Shown here: positions 1-8,849 of the stretch, piece after piece | Position numbering within the stretch: position 1 is the stretch's first letter | How the letters are laid out: the number at the start of each line of letters is the position of its first letter | Assembly (NCBI GenBank): GCA_025450195.1 | Contig: JANWHW010000021.1 | Coordinates: 1-64,000, forward strand | Length of the DNA stretch: 64,000 nucleotides | Source: Solirubrobacterales bacterium | Lineage (GTDB): Bacteria; Actinomycetota; Thermoleophilia; Solirubrobacterales; 70-9 | Reading direction: 5' to 3' | The notes under the pieces: model-generated | What the model saw: the letters and a program-made list of their open reading frames with translations, nothing else | Database searches by the model: none | Told to the model about the DNA's origin: nothing | Made by a program: the position numbers and the translations under genes

Positions 1-36
1 AGTGGCGTCTGAGCCAATACCCTTTTGGCGAACCCC

Positions 37-126
37 GGAGAGGTGTCCGAGTGGCTTAAGGAGCGCGACTGGAAATCGCGTGGGCGGGGTTAACCCGCCT
101 CGTGGGTTCGAATCCCACCCTCTCCG
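37..126 (+). tRNA. tRNA-Ser(GGA)
   Basis: A class II tRNA can be folded. The acceptor GGAGAGG pairs with CCTCTCC, followed by discriminator G. The anticodon stem-loop carries GGA, there is a long variable arm typical of tRNA-Ser, and the T-arm reads GTGGGTTCGAATCCCAC. CCA is not encoded. Confidence 0.95.
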
Positions 127-160
127 TACTCCCACTGTCCTGATTCGTGCGTTCGCCCGA

Positions 161-757
161 TCAGGCGGTGATCGGAATGTGTCGCGGTTGCGAGGCGACC
201 CTCGCGAGCCACTGGGCCACCGCAGGATGCTTGGCTAGGTCGAAGCCAGCCTCATGTGCCACATGTGTGTAGGCGTAGAGGGCGATGTCGGCGATCGTGT
301 ATTGCTCGCCGACCAGGAAGCGACTGCTGCTGAGATGGCGTTCCATCGCCGCCAATGCGGCATAGCCGCCGGCGTGCTTGGCATCGAGCTCGCTCTTGGT
401 TGGCTGAGTGCGTGCGATCGCCAACCAGAATCGCGCCACCGCGATGTAGGGCTCGTGGCTGTACTGCTCGAAGCACAGCCACTGCAACACCTTTGCGCGA
501 GCGAATCCATCGTCGGGGAGGTAGTCGGTGCCGTCAGCCAGATACCAAATGATGGCGTTGGACTCCGCCAGCGCACGCCCGTCGTCAAGCACGAGCGTAG
601 GCACGCGCAACGCTGGATTGAGAGCTCCGAGAAGCTCGCCGCGATTGGAGCGGTCGATGACATCGACCTCATGTCGCTCGTACTGCCTGCCAAGCTGGGC
701 GAGTAGCAGCCTCACCTTGTAACAGTTGCCGGAGACCTGTGAGTCGTACAAAAGCAT
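161..757 (-). CDS. Glutathione S-transferase family protein
   Basis: This 198-residue protein has the two-domain GST layout. The N-terminal thioredoxin-like half (about residues 1-78) carries SGNCYKVRLLLAQLG near the glutathione site, then the cis-proline VPTLVL and the glutathione-binding ESNAIIWYLA signature. The C-terminal helical half contains FLVGEQYTIADIALYAY, the conserved N-capping/hydrophobic-staple region. Length and motif order match cytosolic bacterial GSTs of the YfcG/YghU-like type. Actinobacteria generally use mycothiol, so the natural thiol is uncertain. It is a single gene downstream of the methyltransferase on the same strand, 26 bp away, and the two may be co-transcribed. 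Substrate cannot be predicted. Confidence 0.9.
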   Translation of the reverse strand: MLLYDSQVSGNCYKVRLLLAQLGRQYERHEVDVIDRSNRGELLGALNPALRVPTLVLDDGRALAESNAIIWYLADGTDYLPDDGFARAKVLQWLCFEQYSHEPYIAVARFWLAIARTQPTKSELDAKHAGGYAALAAMERHLSSSRFLVGEQYTIADIALYAYTHVAHEAGFDLAKHPAVAQWLARVASQPRHIPITA

Positions 758-783
758 CGTGCTGTGGCCTACGCGTGCCGGGA

Positions 784-1701
784 TTAGCCTGGTGAGGTTT
801 CGATCCAGAAGGCGCAGCCGTAATGGTCCGCGCCGGCGAGGGCGGGCTCGTTCCAGAGCGGCTCAAGAACTCGGCGGAGGCGCGAATGCTTCTCGACGTA
901 GTCTGCGGGGAGCACGATCCGCAGCGTGCCGGGATCGACGAGGAGGGCGAGCGCCAGCAAGTACTGCTCGGAATAGAAGTCGTCCGCCTCCCAGGGGTCG
1001 TAGTCGTCAGGGAGGTAGATGTCATGTATGCCGACCAGCACTCCCGGCGGCAGGCTGAATAGGACATCCAAGAAGAAGACCACGGCATCAGAGTTCATGA
1101 AGACGCGGTGCGACCCGTCCATGAAGACGATGTCGCCTTGCTCGACCTTGTCGAAGACGCCCAGGTCGACCGTCTCGAGCGGGGCGCGAATCGTCGTGTC
1201 GCATAGCGTTTCCACCTCGGCACGCGGGTGTGGGTCGATGGAGATGATCTCGGTCGCGAGTCCACAGTCACGCTTCGCGCGAGCCACGAAACGGGTCGAG
1301 TTGCCCGAGCCGATCTCTACGTAGTGCGACGGACGGCGGTCACAGAGAAACGTGTAGAGAGCGGCTCCGTCCAGCGCCGGAAGGTAAGGGTTTCTCCAGG
1401 TAGGCTCGCGGTCGTCATCCAGTGACGATGGGATCCGGCTCAAGGCCTCGCGGCGGGAAAGGATCGCCTCGAGAACATTCTCGTAGGCGTCGTCGTTGCG
1501 GCTAATGAGTGCCTCCAGCCCCGGGTGGGTCGGGCGGCCATACCCGTAGCGGGGGTGGTTCTCCGCCGACGTCGGGTAGTCGAGCACGAGCGAGCTGCGG
1601 CCGTCGAGCCGGTCGGCGACCCGCCGCGCACGGCCGGCGATCGCCGTTCGCGCCCGAGCGACTTCGCGGCCGATTCGTACCCTGCTGCTCGGCGTTCTCA
1701 C
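784..1701 (-). CDS. Class I SAM-dependent methyltransferase
   Basis: A 305-residue protein with a Rossmann-type methyltransferase core from about residue 120. Motif I is YVEIGSGNSTRFVARA, motif II is IISIDPHPRAEV with an acidic residue closing beta 2, GDIVFMDGSHR is the motif IV strand, and GVLVGIHDIYLPDDYD is the following strand/loop. This arrangement resembles the Methyltransf_24 family of small-molecule or sugar methyltransferases. The basic N-terminal 50 residues are not conserved-looking. The gene reads towards the GST gene with 26 bp between them. The methyl acceptor is unknown. Confidence 0.85.
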   Translation of the reverse strand: MRTPSSRVRIGREVARARTAIAGRARRVADRLDGRSSLVLDYPTSAENHPRYGYGRPTHPGLEALISRNDDAYENVLEAILSRREALSRIPSSLDDDREPTWRNPYLPALDGAALYTFLCDRRPSHYVEIGSGNSTRFVARAKRDCGLATEIISIDPHPRAEVETLCDTTIRAPLETVDLGVFDKVEQGDIVFMDGSHRVFMNSDAVVFFLDVLFSLPPGVLVGIHDIYLPDDYDPWEADDFYSEQYLLALALLVDPGTLRIVLPADYVEKHSRLRRVLEPLWNEPALAGADHYGCAFWIETSPG

Positions 1702-1801
1702 GGACGCCAGCCTAGAAGACCCGGCGGCTCTTCTTGAGGCTTCAGATCGGGTTTCGTTCCCTCAGATTCGCCGTCGATAGGATTTGGCTCTGTACTGCCG
1801 C

Positions 1802-1889
1802 GGAGGGGTGCCGGAGTGGTTGAACGGGGCGGTCTCGAAAACCGTTGGCGTCCTTTGGGCGCTCGTGGGTTCGAATCCCACCCCCTCCG
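1802..1889 (+). tRNA. tRNA-Ser(CGA)
   Basis: Class II tRNA fold. The acceptor GGAGGGG pairs with CCCCTCC, followed by discriminator G. The anticodon loop CTCGAAA gives CGA. There is a long variable arm and a T-arm GTGGGTTCGAATCCCAC identical to that of the first tRNA-Ser in the window. Confidence 0.95.
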
Positions 1890-1985
1890 CTTTACCCATT
1901 GCGGCGTATGAGCTCTGTGCATTCGTCGCGGATTGCGATGCGTTGGATGGGATCGCCTCGACCCGCGGAGATCCAAGTCCGCCAG

Positions 1986-2058
1986 AGCCGACGCCCGGAT
2001 TTGAACCGGGGACCCCTTCATTACGAATGAAGTGCTCTACCAGCTGAGCTACGCCGGC
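1986..2058 (-). tRNA. tRNA-Thr(CGT)
   Basis: On the minus strand the acceptor GCCGGCG pairs with CGTCGGC. The anticodon arm CTTCA-TTCGTAA-TGAAG gives anticodon CGT, and the T-arm is CCCGG-TTCAAAT-CCGGG. It converges with tRNA-Ser(CGA), with under 100 bp between them. Confidence 0.95.
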
Positions 2059-2136
2059 GGGATTGCCCATTCTAAGAGCGGTTGTCCGTTCTGCGCTGCT
2101 GGCGCGCTTCATACTGGCGCCGCAGGCGAACGCCGC

Positions 2137-2565
2137 TCAGTCACGCGAGGCGACGAAGGAGACCGAGCGTCCTGGTTGGGCGCAGCTGAGCGCGAGGCCG
2201 CGTTCCGTGACAACCCCGAGGCATCGATAGCCGCGGACGGTGCAAGCGGAGCGAGATTCGCCTTCGCGTGTGCAGCTTGCACTCCGCGTCCAAGCGGTCG
2301 CCACCGCTCGCCCGGCCCCGCAGTCGATCCCGGTGACCCGCAGGGCTTCGAGGCCGGCGCTCTTGCTCTTGCAGCTCTGGGCCGTGGCGCCCGCCGGTGC
2401 GGTGGGTGTGGCCGATGACGTGGTCGCCTCCGGCGCGGTCGTGTTGGACGAATCGCCATCGGAGCCGCAGCCGGCGAGCAGGATGGCGATCAGCACCGCG
2501 AGCGACAAGCCCCCCAGTACATACCGGGGGCTGGAGTAGGTCTTGGGAAATCGGGTGGGCATCAT
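2137..2565 (-). CDS. Small secreted lipoprotein, function unknown
   Basis: A 142-residue protein with a basic N-terminus, a hydrophobic stretch (about residues 15-31) and a lipobox LLAGC, predicting signal peptidase II cleavage and lipidation. A Ser/Thr/Ala-rich linker follows, then a Cys-containing domain with five cysteines (SCKSK, IDCGAG, SCTRE, SACTV, YRCLG) that could form disulfides outside the membrane. No family is recognised. It starts about 10 bp after the uracil-DNA glycosylase stop, so the two genes are probably one transcript. There is no obvious functional link. Confidence 0.7.
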   Translation of the reverse strand: MMPTRFPKTYSSPRYVLGGLSLAVLIAILLAGCGSDGDSSNTTAPEATTSSATPTAPAGATAQSCKSKSAGLEALRVTGIDCGAGRAVATAWTRSASCTREGESRSACTVRGYRCLGVVTERGLALSCAQPGRSVSFVASRD

Positions 2566-2575
2566 TGGGCGCTGC

Positions 2576-3391
2576 CTAACCTACCTCGGTCAGCTCCCGG
2601 ACCCTGATCAAGATGTCGTCGAGCATCTGCTCTGTGAGCTTGCCGGTGAAGGTGTTCTGTTGGCTCGGGTGGTAGCAGCCGATCAACCGCCAATCTCCAG
2701 CTTGAGCCTCGCTGCCGTGTCCGAAGCGTGGCTTTGGTTGGGGTAGCCGGCACCCGAGGTCGCGTAGTGCGCGCAAGGCCCCATCCCAGGCAAACGCGCC
2801 GAGCGTGACGATCGTCTGGCAGCGCTCCAGCATCTCCAGCTCGCGCACCAGGTATGGAAGGCACTCATCTCGCTCAGTGGGGGACGGCTTGTTGGCCGGG
2901 GGCGCGCAGCGCACGACCGCCGTTATGTAGGCGTCGGAGAGGCGCAGCCCATCGTCGCGATGCAATGACTCCGGCTGGCTTGCGTAGCCGGCCCGATGCA
3001 AGGCGGCATAGAGCCAGTCGCCAGAGCGATCGCCGGTGAACATCCGTCCTGTGCGGTTGGCGCCGTGGGCGGCGGGGGCCAGGCCGACGATTGCCAGCCG
3101 CGCCGTTGGGTCGCCGAAGCCGGCCACGGGTCGCGCCCAGTAGCTCTCCCCTGCGAAGCGGCGCGGGGGGTCGGCGGCGCGAGCCTCTCTCCATTCGACC
3201 AACCGAGCGCAGCGCCGACAGGCGTGTACCTCTGTGGCCAGCCGGGACAGATCTTCGGCCTCGCTTCCCTGGGGCGGAGGGGCCTGTCTGGGCGCTGCCG
3301 GTGGCTTGGGGCTCACCGGAGAGCTGAGGGGTTGAGGCTCACGAAGGAACTGAATCACGGATCGTGGTTGCCCTGGACCCGAGTCAAACAC
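2576..3391 (-). CDS. udgB: Family 5 uracil-DNA glycosylase (UdgB type)
   Basis: A base-excision repair enzyme removing uracil (and, in family 5, hypoxanthine) from DNA. The 271-residue protein has a non-conserved Pro-rich first 45 residues, then HACRRCARL and later VRCAPP and LERC cysteines expected to hold the 4Fe-4S cluster. The family-5 motif A is GLAPAAHGANRTGRMFTGD; its alanine-rich form lacks the polar catalytic Asp/Asn of other UDGs, which is characteristic of UdgB. The C-terminal motif is HPSQQNTFTGKLT. A GTG start at 3391 is used; a later start is possible because the N-terminus is low-complexity. It is divergent from the HTH regulator at 3479. Confidence 0.9.
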   Translation of the reverse strand: MFDSGPGQPRSVIQFLREPQPLSSPVSPKPPAAPRQAPPPQGSEAEDLSRLATEVHACRRCARLVEWREARAADPPRRFAGESYWARPVAGFGDPTARLAIVGLAPAAHGANRTGRMFTGDRSGDWLYAALHRAGYASQPESLHRDDGLRLSDAYITAVVRCAPPANKPSPTERDECLPYLVRELEMLERCQTIVTLGAFAWDGALRALRDLGCRLPQPKPRFGHGSEAQAGDWRLIGCYHPSQQNTFTGKLTEQMLDDILIRVRELTEVG

Positions 3392-3418
3392 CGGGGGGGC
3401 AAAAACGCTCCAGATTTC

Positions 3419-3446
3419 TTATATATCTAGAAGATCTAGAGTTCTT
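3419..3446. promoter_or_regulatory. AT-rich inverted repeats between udgB and the HTH regulator
   Basis: The 87-bp divergent intergenic region contains TATATCTAGAAGATCTAGAG, which has two TCTAGA palindromes separated by three bases. It is markedly AT-rich for this genome. It could hold both promoters and an operator for the adjacent regulator. The binding assignment is inference. Confidence 0.35.
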
Positions 3447-3478
3447 AGGACTACAACTCAACAATCCGAGGAATTCTT

Positions 3479-4138
3479 TTGAAAGCAAAGCGCATTAGCG
3501 AAAAATCGAGGAAGAAGCAGAGGGGCGGTGCGATCGATCAGCGGCTTGTCAAGGCGCTGACTCATGAGCTGCGCGTGGAAATCCTCGGGATTCTCAACGA
3601 ACGAATCGCCAGCCCCAAGGAGCTGTCCGACGAGCTCGGCGAAGGCCTGAGCCAGGTTAGCTACCACGTTAAAGTCCTCCGCGACTACGAGTGCATCGAG
3701 CTGGTCAAAACTGAGCCGCGGCGGGGAGCCATTGAGCATTTCTACCGCGCCACCTCGCGAGCTTTCCTGACCGATCGGGCCTGGTACCGCCTTCCTGATT
3801 CGATTCGTCCCGGGCTGAGTGCCGACCTGATGGAACTGATCGTCAGCGATGCGGGTACCTCGCTCAAAGCAGGAGTCCTCGACGCCCGCAAGGACCGGCA
3901 CATGAGCCGCACCCCGGTGATCGTCGATGAGGCCGGCTGGGAAGATCTGATGAAGACGCTGGACGAGGCCCGGAAGCGGGTGGAGCAGATTCAAGGTGAG
4001 AGCTCCTCCCGGCTCCGCAAATCGGATGAGGATGGCCTCACGGCCTCGGTGGCGCTGCTTGGCTTCGAGCTTGTGGAGGGAGGCAAAGGGGCGTTGCGCC
4101 TGCGCGGCAAGAAAGCCGAGCCGAAAACCTCTAGCTGA
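3479..4138 (+). CDS. ArsR-like winged-helix transcriptional regulator
   Basis: A 219-residue protein with a TTG start at 3479 preceded by CGAGGA. A basic tail (residues 1-20) leads into a winged-helix domain: LVKALTHELRVEILGILNE, then PKELSDELGEGLSQVSYHVKVLRDYECI as helix-turn-helix, and the beta wing RGAIEHFYRAT. The C-terminal half (about 95-219) is helical and has no recognised ligand motif or metal-binding cysteines, so it is an ArsR-fold regulator rather than a metal sensor. It lies upstream of the lipoprotein/MMPL genes on the same strand and divergent from udgB; it may control either side. Confidence 0.8.
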   Translation: MKAKRISEKSRKKQRGGAIDQRLVKALTHELRVEILGILNERIASPKELSDELGEGLSQVSYHVKVLRDYECIELVKTEPRRGAIEHFYRATSRAFLTDRAWYRLPDSIRPGLSADLMELIVSDAGTSLKAGVLDARKDRHMSRTPVIVDEAGWEDLMKTLDEARKRVEQIQGESSSRLRKSDEDGLTASVALLGFELVEGGKGALRLRGKKAEPKTSS

Positions 4139-4259
4139 GACACGTCCATCGGGAAGGGCGCGTCGTAGAGGCAGGATCAAGTACCTGCAGAGGACAGGCA
4201 ACTCAGGCTGGTGCCACCAAGAGCCCATAGGCTTCTCGACTGACCATGAGGTTGAACCG

Positions 4260-4889
4260 ATGATGTATCGCAGCGCTGCGGGTCGCAGGAGCCGGCAAAG
4301 TGGTGCGAACCGCAGGCGGAGGCGTTGTACACGCACCGCTGCGATGGCTGCATTCATCTGCTTGGCCCTGATCGCAGTCAGTTGCGGTAGTAGCCCATCT
4401 GACAGCGAAAAGGACTTCGACCTCGAAAGCCTCAACGCCGCCCTCGCCCAGGAGCTGACCGCGGTCGATGCCTACACGCGAGGCCTACCGTTGCTGCGCG
4501 GCCGCCTCCGCGCGGTTGGGCGCGAGTTCCGCGCCCAAGAGCTCGAATACGTAGACGCCATCACCAAGGCCATCCGCGGCCTTGGCGGGGAAGCCGATGC
4601 CGAGCCAACCGAGCTCGACTTCTCCGAAGTCAAGGGCCAGGCTGACTTCCTTGCCCTCGCCTATGGGCTGGAGAACGCCGCGTTCAATTTCTACACCGAA
4701 GCATCACCGCAGCTGTACACCGTTGCCCCCCGCATTCTCGCCACGACGCTTGCCGCTGGGCATGCGCAGCACCTGGTTGTGCTGCGGCAAGGCCTGGGCG
4801 CGGCCCTGGTCGAGGCCGCCCCGGAAGCTTTCGAGTCCGGAGAAGCCCCCGCCCCCGGCGCCACGACGCCATCCGGTACGACGGGATAA
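4260..4889 (+). CDS. Ferritin-like-domain lipoprotein
   Basis: Start ATG 4260 (ATG 4263 equally possible) follows a GAGG box. The protein has about 209 residues. An Arg-rich N-terminus (RRRRRC) and hydrophobic stretch end in a lipobox IAVSCG, giving a lipid-anchored exported protein; the arginine cluster resembles, but does not match, a Tat motif. The mature part is a helical bundle with ALAQELTAVDAYTRGL, REFRAQELEYVDAI, LENAAFNFY and GHAQHLVVLRQGLG. These E/ExxH-like helices place it with DUF4439/ferritin-like proteins of Actinobacteria. Whether it binds metal is unknown. It sits 7 bp before the MMPL gene, suggesting one operon and an envelope role. Confidence 0.75.
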   Translation: MMYRSAAGRRSRQSGANRRRRRCTRTAAMAAFICLALIAVSCGSSPSDSEKDFDLESLNAALAQELTAVDAYTRGLPLLRGRLRAVGREFRAQELEYVDAITKAIRGLGGEADAEPTELDFSEVKGQADFLALAYGLENAAFNFYTEASPQLYTVAPRILATTLAAGHAQHLVVLRQGLGAALVEAAPEAFESGEAPAPGATTPSGTTG

Positions 4890-4896
4890 TTGAGCG

Positions 4897-7143
4897 ATGA
4901 CAGCTCCCCTCTACGCAATCGGCCGCTTCTGCTCGCGTCACCACTATCCGGTGATTGCGGTCTGGCTGGTCGTCGCCGTGGCACTGGTCGTCGTCAGCGC
5001 GACCGCCGGCAGCAAGACCAGCGAAAACCTCACCCTGCCGGGCACCGGTTCGACCATCGCGACCGAACTGCTGGAAGAGAACCTGCCCGAACAGGCCTAT
5101 GGCAGCAATCCCCTCGTCTTCGAGGTTTCCAGCGGCAAGCTGACCGAGCCCAAATACAGCACCGCGATCGCCGAATCGGTCAAGCGGCTGAACGAACTGG
5201 GTGACGTCAACTCGGCTGTCGATCCGCTCAGCCCGCAGGCGAAAGGCCTGCTCAGCAAGGACGGCACGATTGCCTACACGCCGGTCGTGCTCGGGATCGG
5301 CCCCGGCGAAATCACCGAGAGCCAGGCAAATGCGATCCTCGATGCCTCCAGACCAGCCGAAAAAGCTGGGATCGAGACCTCGGTCGGCGGCTACGTTGGC
5401 CAGCAGCTGTCCAAACCGGCAACCGAGCAGAGTGAGGCGATTGGGATCGCGGCGGCGATCGTAATCCTGCTCTTCGCATTCGGCACGGCGACGGCGATGA
5501 TGATGCCGATCTTCTCCGCGGTGATCGGGCTCGCCTGTGCGCTGTCGATCATCCGCCTCCTCGAGCACGTGATCGCCGTCCCGGGCGTCTCGCTGACCCT
5601 GGCGACGATGATCGGGCTTGGGGTCGGGATCGACTACGCGCTCTTCATCGTCACCCGTCACAAACTGCAGTTGAAAGACGGCATGGAGGTGCACGAGTCG
5701 ATCGCCCGCAGCACGGCGACCGCGGGGGGCGCCGTCGTCTTTGCCGGCTTTACCGTCGTGATCGCGCTCTGCTCGCTTGCCTTCGCCGGCATCCCGCTGG
5801 TCAGCACGCTTGGCTTCACCGCCGCGATCGCGGTCGTCGTCGCGGTCATCGCCGCAACCACGCTGCTGCCGGCGATGCTCGGAGCATTGGGGCCGCGGAT
5901 CGACTCGCTGCGGATCAAGCTCGGCAAGACGCATCCCGACGACAAGCAGCCGCACGGCTGGCGCCGCTGGGCAGAAGGTGTGTCGAAGCGGCCATGGCGC
6001 TCGGCGATTGCGGCCCTCGCGGTCCTGATTGTGCTCGCCATCCCGATCCTCGAGCTCGAACTTGGCCAGAACGACATCAGTGCGCTGCCCAAGTCGACCA
6101 CTTCGCGCCAGGCCTATGACGGCCTCAACGAGGGCTTCGGACCCGGAGTGATCGGGCCGCTCCTGATCGCCTCCGAATTCAAGACGCAAAAGGACGCCAA
6201 GGCAGGGCTGCCGCCGCTGCAGAAAGCTGTCGGCGCGACGCCCGACGTCGCCAAAGTCGGCCCGCCGACTCTCGACGAAAAGGGGACGGTTGCCGTCTTC
6301 ACGGTGATCTCGAAATCCGCGCCTTGGGAGAGCGAGACCGTCGACCTGGTCGAAGAACTGCGCGACGACGTCATTCCGAAGGCGATGAAGGGAAGCGGTG
6401 GCGCCGCCTACGTCGGCGGCCAGACCGCCGGCTACATCGACCTAGCCACCCAGATCAGCGAAAAGCTGCCGATGATGATCGCGATCGTGGTTGGGCTCAG
6501 CTTCATCGTCCTCCTGCTGGCCTTCCGTTCGCTGCTGGTGCCGGTAAAGGCGGCGGCGATGAACCTGCTCTCGGTCGCCGCCGCCTACGGGGTGGTGACC
6601 GCGGTCTTCCAGCTTGGCTGGGGTGCTTCGCTGATCGGCCTCGATCACTCGATCCCGATCGTCAGCTTCGTGCCGCTGCTGATGTTCGCGATCCTCTTCG
6701 GGCTCTCGATGGACTACGAGGTCTTCCTGCTGACCCAGATGCGAGAGCACTACAAGCAGCATGGCGACGCGCGCCAGGCAGTGGTCGAAGGGCTTGCCAA
6801 CACCGGCCGGGTGATCACCTCGGCGGCGGCGATCATGGTCTGCGTCTTCACCAGCTTCGTCCTCAACGGCGATCCGATCGTGAAGGAGTTTGGCGTCGGC
6901 CTGGCGGTCGCGATTGCGATCGATTCGACTCTGGTGCGGTGTCTGCTGGTACCCGCTGTGATGGTGCTGATGGGTCGTTGGGCCTGGTGGCTTCCCGGTC
7001 CGCTCGATCGCCTGCTCCCCCACATCAGCATCGAGGGCGAGGACTTCTTCGCTCGCCGCGACGCCGAGATGGCCGCCGAGGGGACGAAGAGCCAAGCCGG
7101 AGCCGATTCCTCCGCCCATCGACAGTCGGTGGGGGGAGAATGA
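4897..7143 (+). CDS. MMPL-family (RND) membrane transporter
   Basis: A 748-residue RND-type exporter with the internal duplication of MMPL proteins. TM1 is near residue 20, followed by a periplasmic-type loop, a block of TMs (about 170-320), a second TM near 370, a second loop and a second TM block (about 530-700). Characteristic core segments are GLGVGIDYALFIVTRH in the first half and LFGLSMDYEVFLLTQMREHY in the second, with the Asp-Tyr pairs that form the proton relay in MmpL3. Mycobacterial relatives export lipids; the substrate here is unknown. It is immediately preceded by the ferritin-like lipoprotein and followed after 6 bp by pgsA. Confidence 0.92.
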   Translation: MTAPLYAIGRFCSRHHYPVIAVWLVVAVALVVVSATAGSKTSENLTLPGTGSTIATELLEENLPEQAYGSNPLVFEVSSGKLTEPKYSTAIAESVKRLNELGDVNSAVDPLSPQAKGLLSKDGTIAYTPVVLGIGPGEITESQANAILDASRPAEKAGIETSVGGYVGQQLSKPATEQSEAIGIAAAIVILLFAFGTATAMMMPIFSAVIGLACALSIIRLLEHVIAVPGVSLTLATMIGLGVGIDYALFIVTRHKLQLKDGMEVHESIARSTATAGGAVVFAGFTVVIALCSLAFAGIPLVSTLGFTAAIAVVVAVIAATTLLPAMLGALGPRIDSLRIKLGKTHPDDKQPHGWRRWAEGVSKRPWRSAIAALAVLIVLAIPILELELGQNDISALPKSTTSRQAYDGLNEGFGPGVIGPLLIASEFKTQKDAKAGLPPLQKAVGATPDVAKVGPPTLDEKGTVAVFTVISKSAPWESETVDLVEELRDDVIPKAMKGSGGAAYVGGQTAGYIDLATQISEKLPMMIAIVVGLSFIVLLLAFRSLLVPVKAAAMNLLSVAAAYGVVTAVFQLGWGASLIGLDHSIPIVSFVPLLMFAILFGLSMDYEVFLLTQMREHYKQHGDARQAVVEGLANTGRVITSAAAIMVCVFTSFVLNGDPIVKEFGVGLAVAIAIDSTLVRCLLVPAVMVLMGRWAWWLPGPLDRLLPHISIEGEDFFARRDAEMAAEGTKSQAGADSSAHRQSVGGE

Positions 7144-7149
7144 GCGGCG

Positions 7150-7719
7150 ATGTTCCCGCTCAACCTGCCCAACTTCCTCACCCTGACCCGCATCCTTGCC
7201 GTGCCGGTTGTCGTTGTCGCGTTGCTCGGGGAGACGCCGAATGGCGATGCTCTGGCGGCTGCCGTCTTCGCCCTGGCGGCGCTGACCGACGGGCTCGACG
7301 GCTACTTTGCTCGCTCCCGCGACGCGGTCACCACCTTCGGCAAGCTGATGGACCCGATCGCCGACAAGCTGCTGATCGCCGCGGCGCTGGTCTCACTCGT
7401 TTCGCTCAACCGGCTGGCCGCCTGGGTGGCGATGGTGATCATCGCCCGCGAGTTCGCGGTAACGGTGATGCGGGCGATCGCTGTTGAGCGCGGCATCGTG
7501 ATCGCCGCAAGCTGGATGGGGAAGCTGAAGACGATCCTGCAGATCGCCGCCGTCTTCGCCCTGATCGCCGCCAACCCGGCACCGGCCTGGGTGGACGTCC
7601 TCGTCTACGCGGCGGTTGCGGTGACCGTGATCAGCGGCGCCGACTACTTCTTTGGCCTGCGCCGCCGAATCGAAGCTGAGCGCGAAGCGCGCGCGGCAAA
7701 GCCAAACCGAGCTAGGTAG
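7150..7719 (+). CDS. pgsA: CDP-diacylglycerol-glycerol-3-phosphate phosphatidyltransferase family
   Basis: A 189-residue integral membrane enzyme of the CDP-alcohol phosphatidyltransferase family. The signature D-x2-D-G-x2-A-R-x8-G-x3-D-x3-D is intact: it begins LTDGLDGYFARS and ends FGKLMDPIADKLL around residues 55-85. These Asp residues bind the catalytic divalent metals. About six TM helices are visible. Size and sequence fit PgsA, the phosphatidylglycerophosphate synthase, although another alcohol acceptor (for example inositol phosphate) cannot be excluded. It is co-oriented with and 6 bp after the MMPL gene, and its 3' end overlaps the convergent folE2 gene by about 8 bp. Confidence 0.88.
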   Translation: MFPLNLPNFLTLTRILAVPVVVVALLGETPNGDALAAAVFALAALTDGLDGYFARSRDAVTTFGKLMDPIADKLLIAAALVSLVSLNRLAAWVAMVIIAREFAVTVMRAIAVERGIVIAASWMGKLKTILQIAAVFALIAANPAPAWVDVLVYAAVAVTVISGADYFFGLRRRIEAEREARAAKPNRAR

Positions 7720-8710
7720 CGGGCGCCTCCAGCCACTCCCTGACCGTGGTGTGGTGGCGCTGGTGCTCGCCGCTCTCGAGCTCGACCCGAAGATCGTCGA
7801 GCTTTCCGTAGCGTTCGGCGGTCACGTTGTGGCGGTGGATCGTCTCCAGGTTCTCCTGGCGCGCCATGACGAACGCCTCGCCGGGCAGGTCGGGGTAGTC
7901 CTCTACGACTCTGCGCACCATCTCCCGCACGCAGTCCTCGACGAAGCGCGGTTGGGAATGCGCCTTGGCGACGACCGCCAACTCGTCGGGGCGCTTCATC
8001 AGCTCGTAGATCTCCGAGCTCATCGACTGCTCGACGATCTGCAGCAGCTCCGGCGCATCGATCCATGAGGACCTGCCCTCCGGGCAGCCGATGTGAAGGG
8101 TGCCGATGCCACGCTGGTTATGAGTTGCGATCGGTACGGCCTCGATCGCCTGCTCGATCTGCTCAGCGTCGAAGCCCTGCTCCGCGAGCCGTTCCCGGGC
8201 CAGTCCACCGACCATCTCCTGCGCGCAGGGGCAGGCGGTCATTCCCTGGGCCTGGACCCCGGTCAACGTTCGGATGCCTCGCACCGAGGAGACCGCGGTC
8301 CCAAACAGGACGTAGATCTCCTGGGTTTGCTGGCCGCTGGCGGGAGTGCTCACCGTCACCGGATAGCGCGCCGTCACCGAGACCTCGGCGCGCAGGCCGT
8401 CCTGTCGCTCGCGTATCCGTTCGGCGATGTGGGAGGCGAGGACCTCAGCGGCGAAGGCCTCGCCGAGCACGACCTCGTCGATCGCCTCGCCGACGACTTC
8501 CTCGAAGCGGGACATATGGACGCCCGCCTGGCGAGGGTTGAGGTCGACGAAGCACTCGAAATCGGCGTGATAGAGGTTCTCGTCGCCGTCCACTTTGACC
8601 CGGATCACCTTCTCGACTCCGGTGACTCCAACCCGTGACAGGCTGACATGCGTCGCCGGAACCGACGATTGAACGTCTAGGGATGGAGAGATGGTCACGC
8701 GCCCTGCCAT
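7712..8710 (-). CDS. folE2: GTP cyclohydrolase FolE2 (type IB)
   Basis: Catalyses GTP to 7,8-dihydroneopterin triphosphate, the first step of folate synthesis, with the metal-promiscuous type IB fold. The family signature [11 protein letters not shown] supplies the metal-binding Cys. [15 protein letters not shown] and [21 protein letters not shown]-type segments are also typical. ATG 8710 (MAGRVTIS) is chosen because the extra 12 codons back to a GTG at 8746 look non-conserved. The folate-linked pterin carbinolamine dehydratase at 30 kb is the only other pterin gene in the window. It is divergent from the sigma factor gene. Confidence 0.9.
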   Translation of the reverse strand: MAGRVTISPSLDVQSSVPATHVSLSRVGVTGVEKVIRVKVDGDENLYHADFECFVDLNPRQAGVHMSRFEEVVGEAIDEVVLGEAFAAEVLASHIAERIRERQDGLRAEVSVTARYPVTVSTPASGQQTQEIYVLFGTAVSSVRGIRTLTGVQAQGMTACPCAQEMVGGLARERLAEQGFDAEQIEQAIEAVPIATHNQRGIGTLHIGCPEGRSSWIDAPELLQIVEQSMSSEIYELMKRPDELAVVAKAHSQPRFVEDCVREMVRRVVEDYPDLPGEAFVMARQENLETIHRHNVTAERYGKLDDLRVELESGEHQRHHTTVREWLEAPAT

Positions 8711-8849
8711 AGCCCTGAAGGGTAGACGTAAGCTCCCGGTGGACACCGCTCGGAGCGTCGATGCTTGTTCTCCCTATACTCCGCCCCGGTCGGAGCATTG
8801 GGGTCGGCCAGGGAATGAGGGGTTCAACGGAGGGACTGAGATAGAGCCG

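Noticed and set aside
4684-6189. A 501-codon open frame antisense to the MMPL gene
   Set aside because: It is rich in Arg/Asp/His/Gly repeats typical of antisense reading of GC-rich codons, and the sense strand has a complete, motif-bearing transporter.
8750-8790. A sigA promoter around TATACT near 8775
   Set aside because: No -35 hexamer lies at acceptable spacing, so only an isolated -10-like sequence can be claimed.
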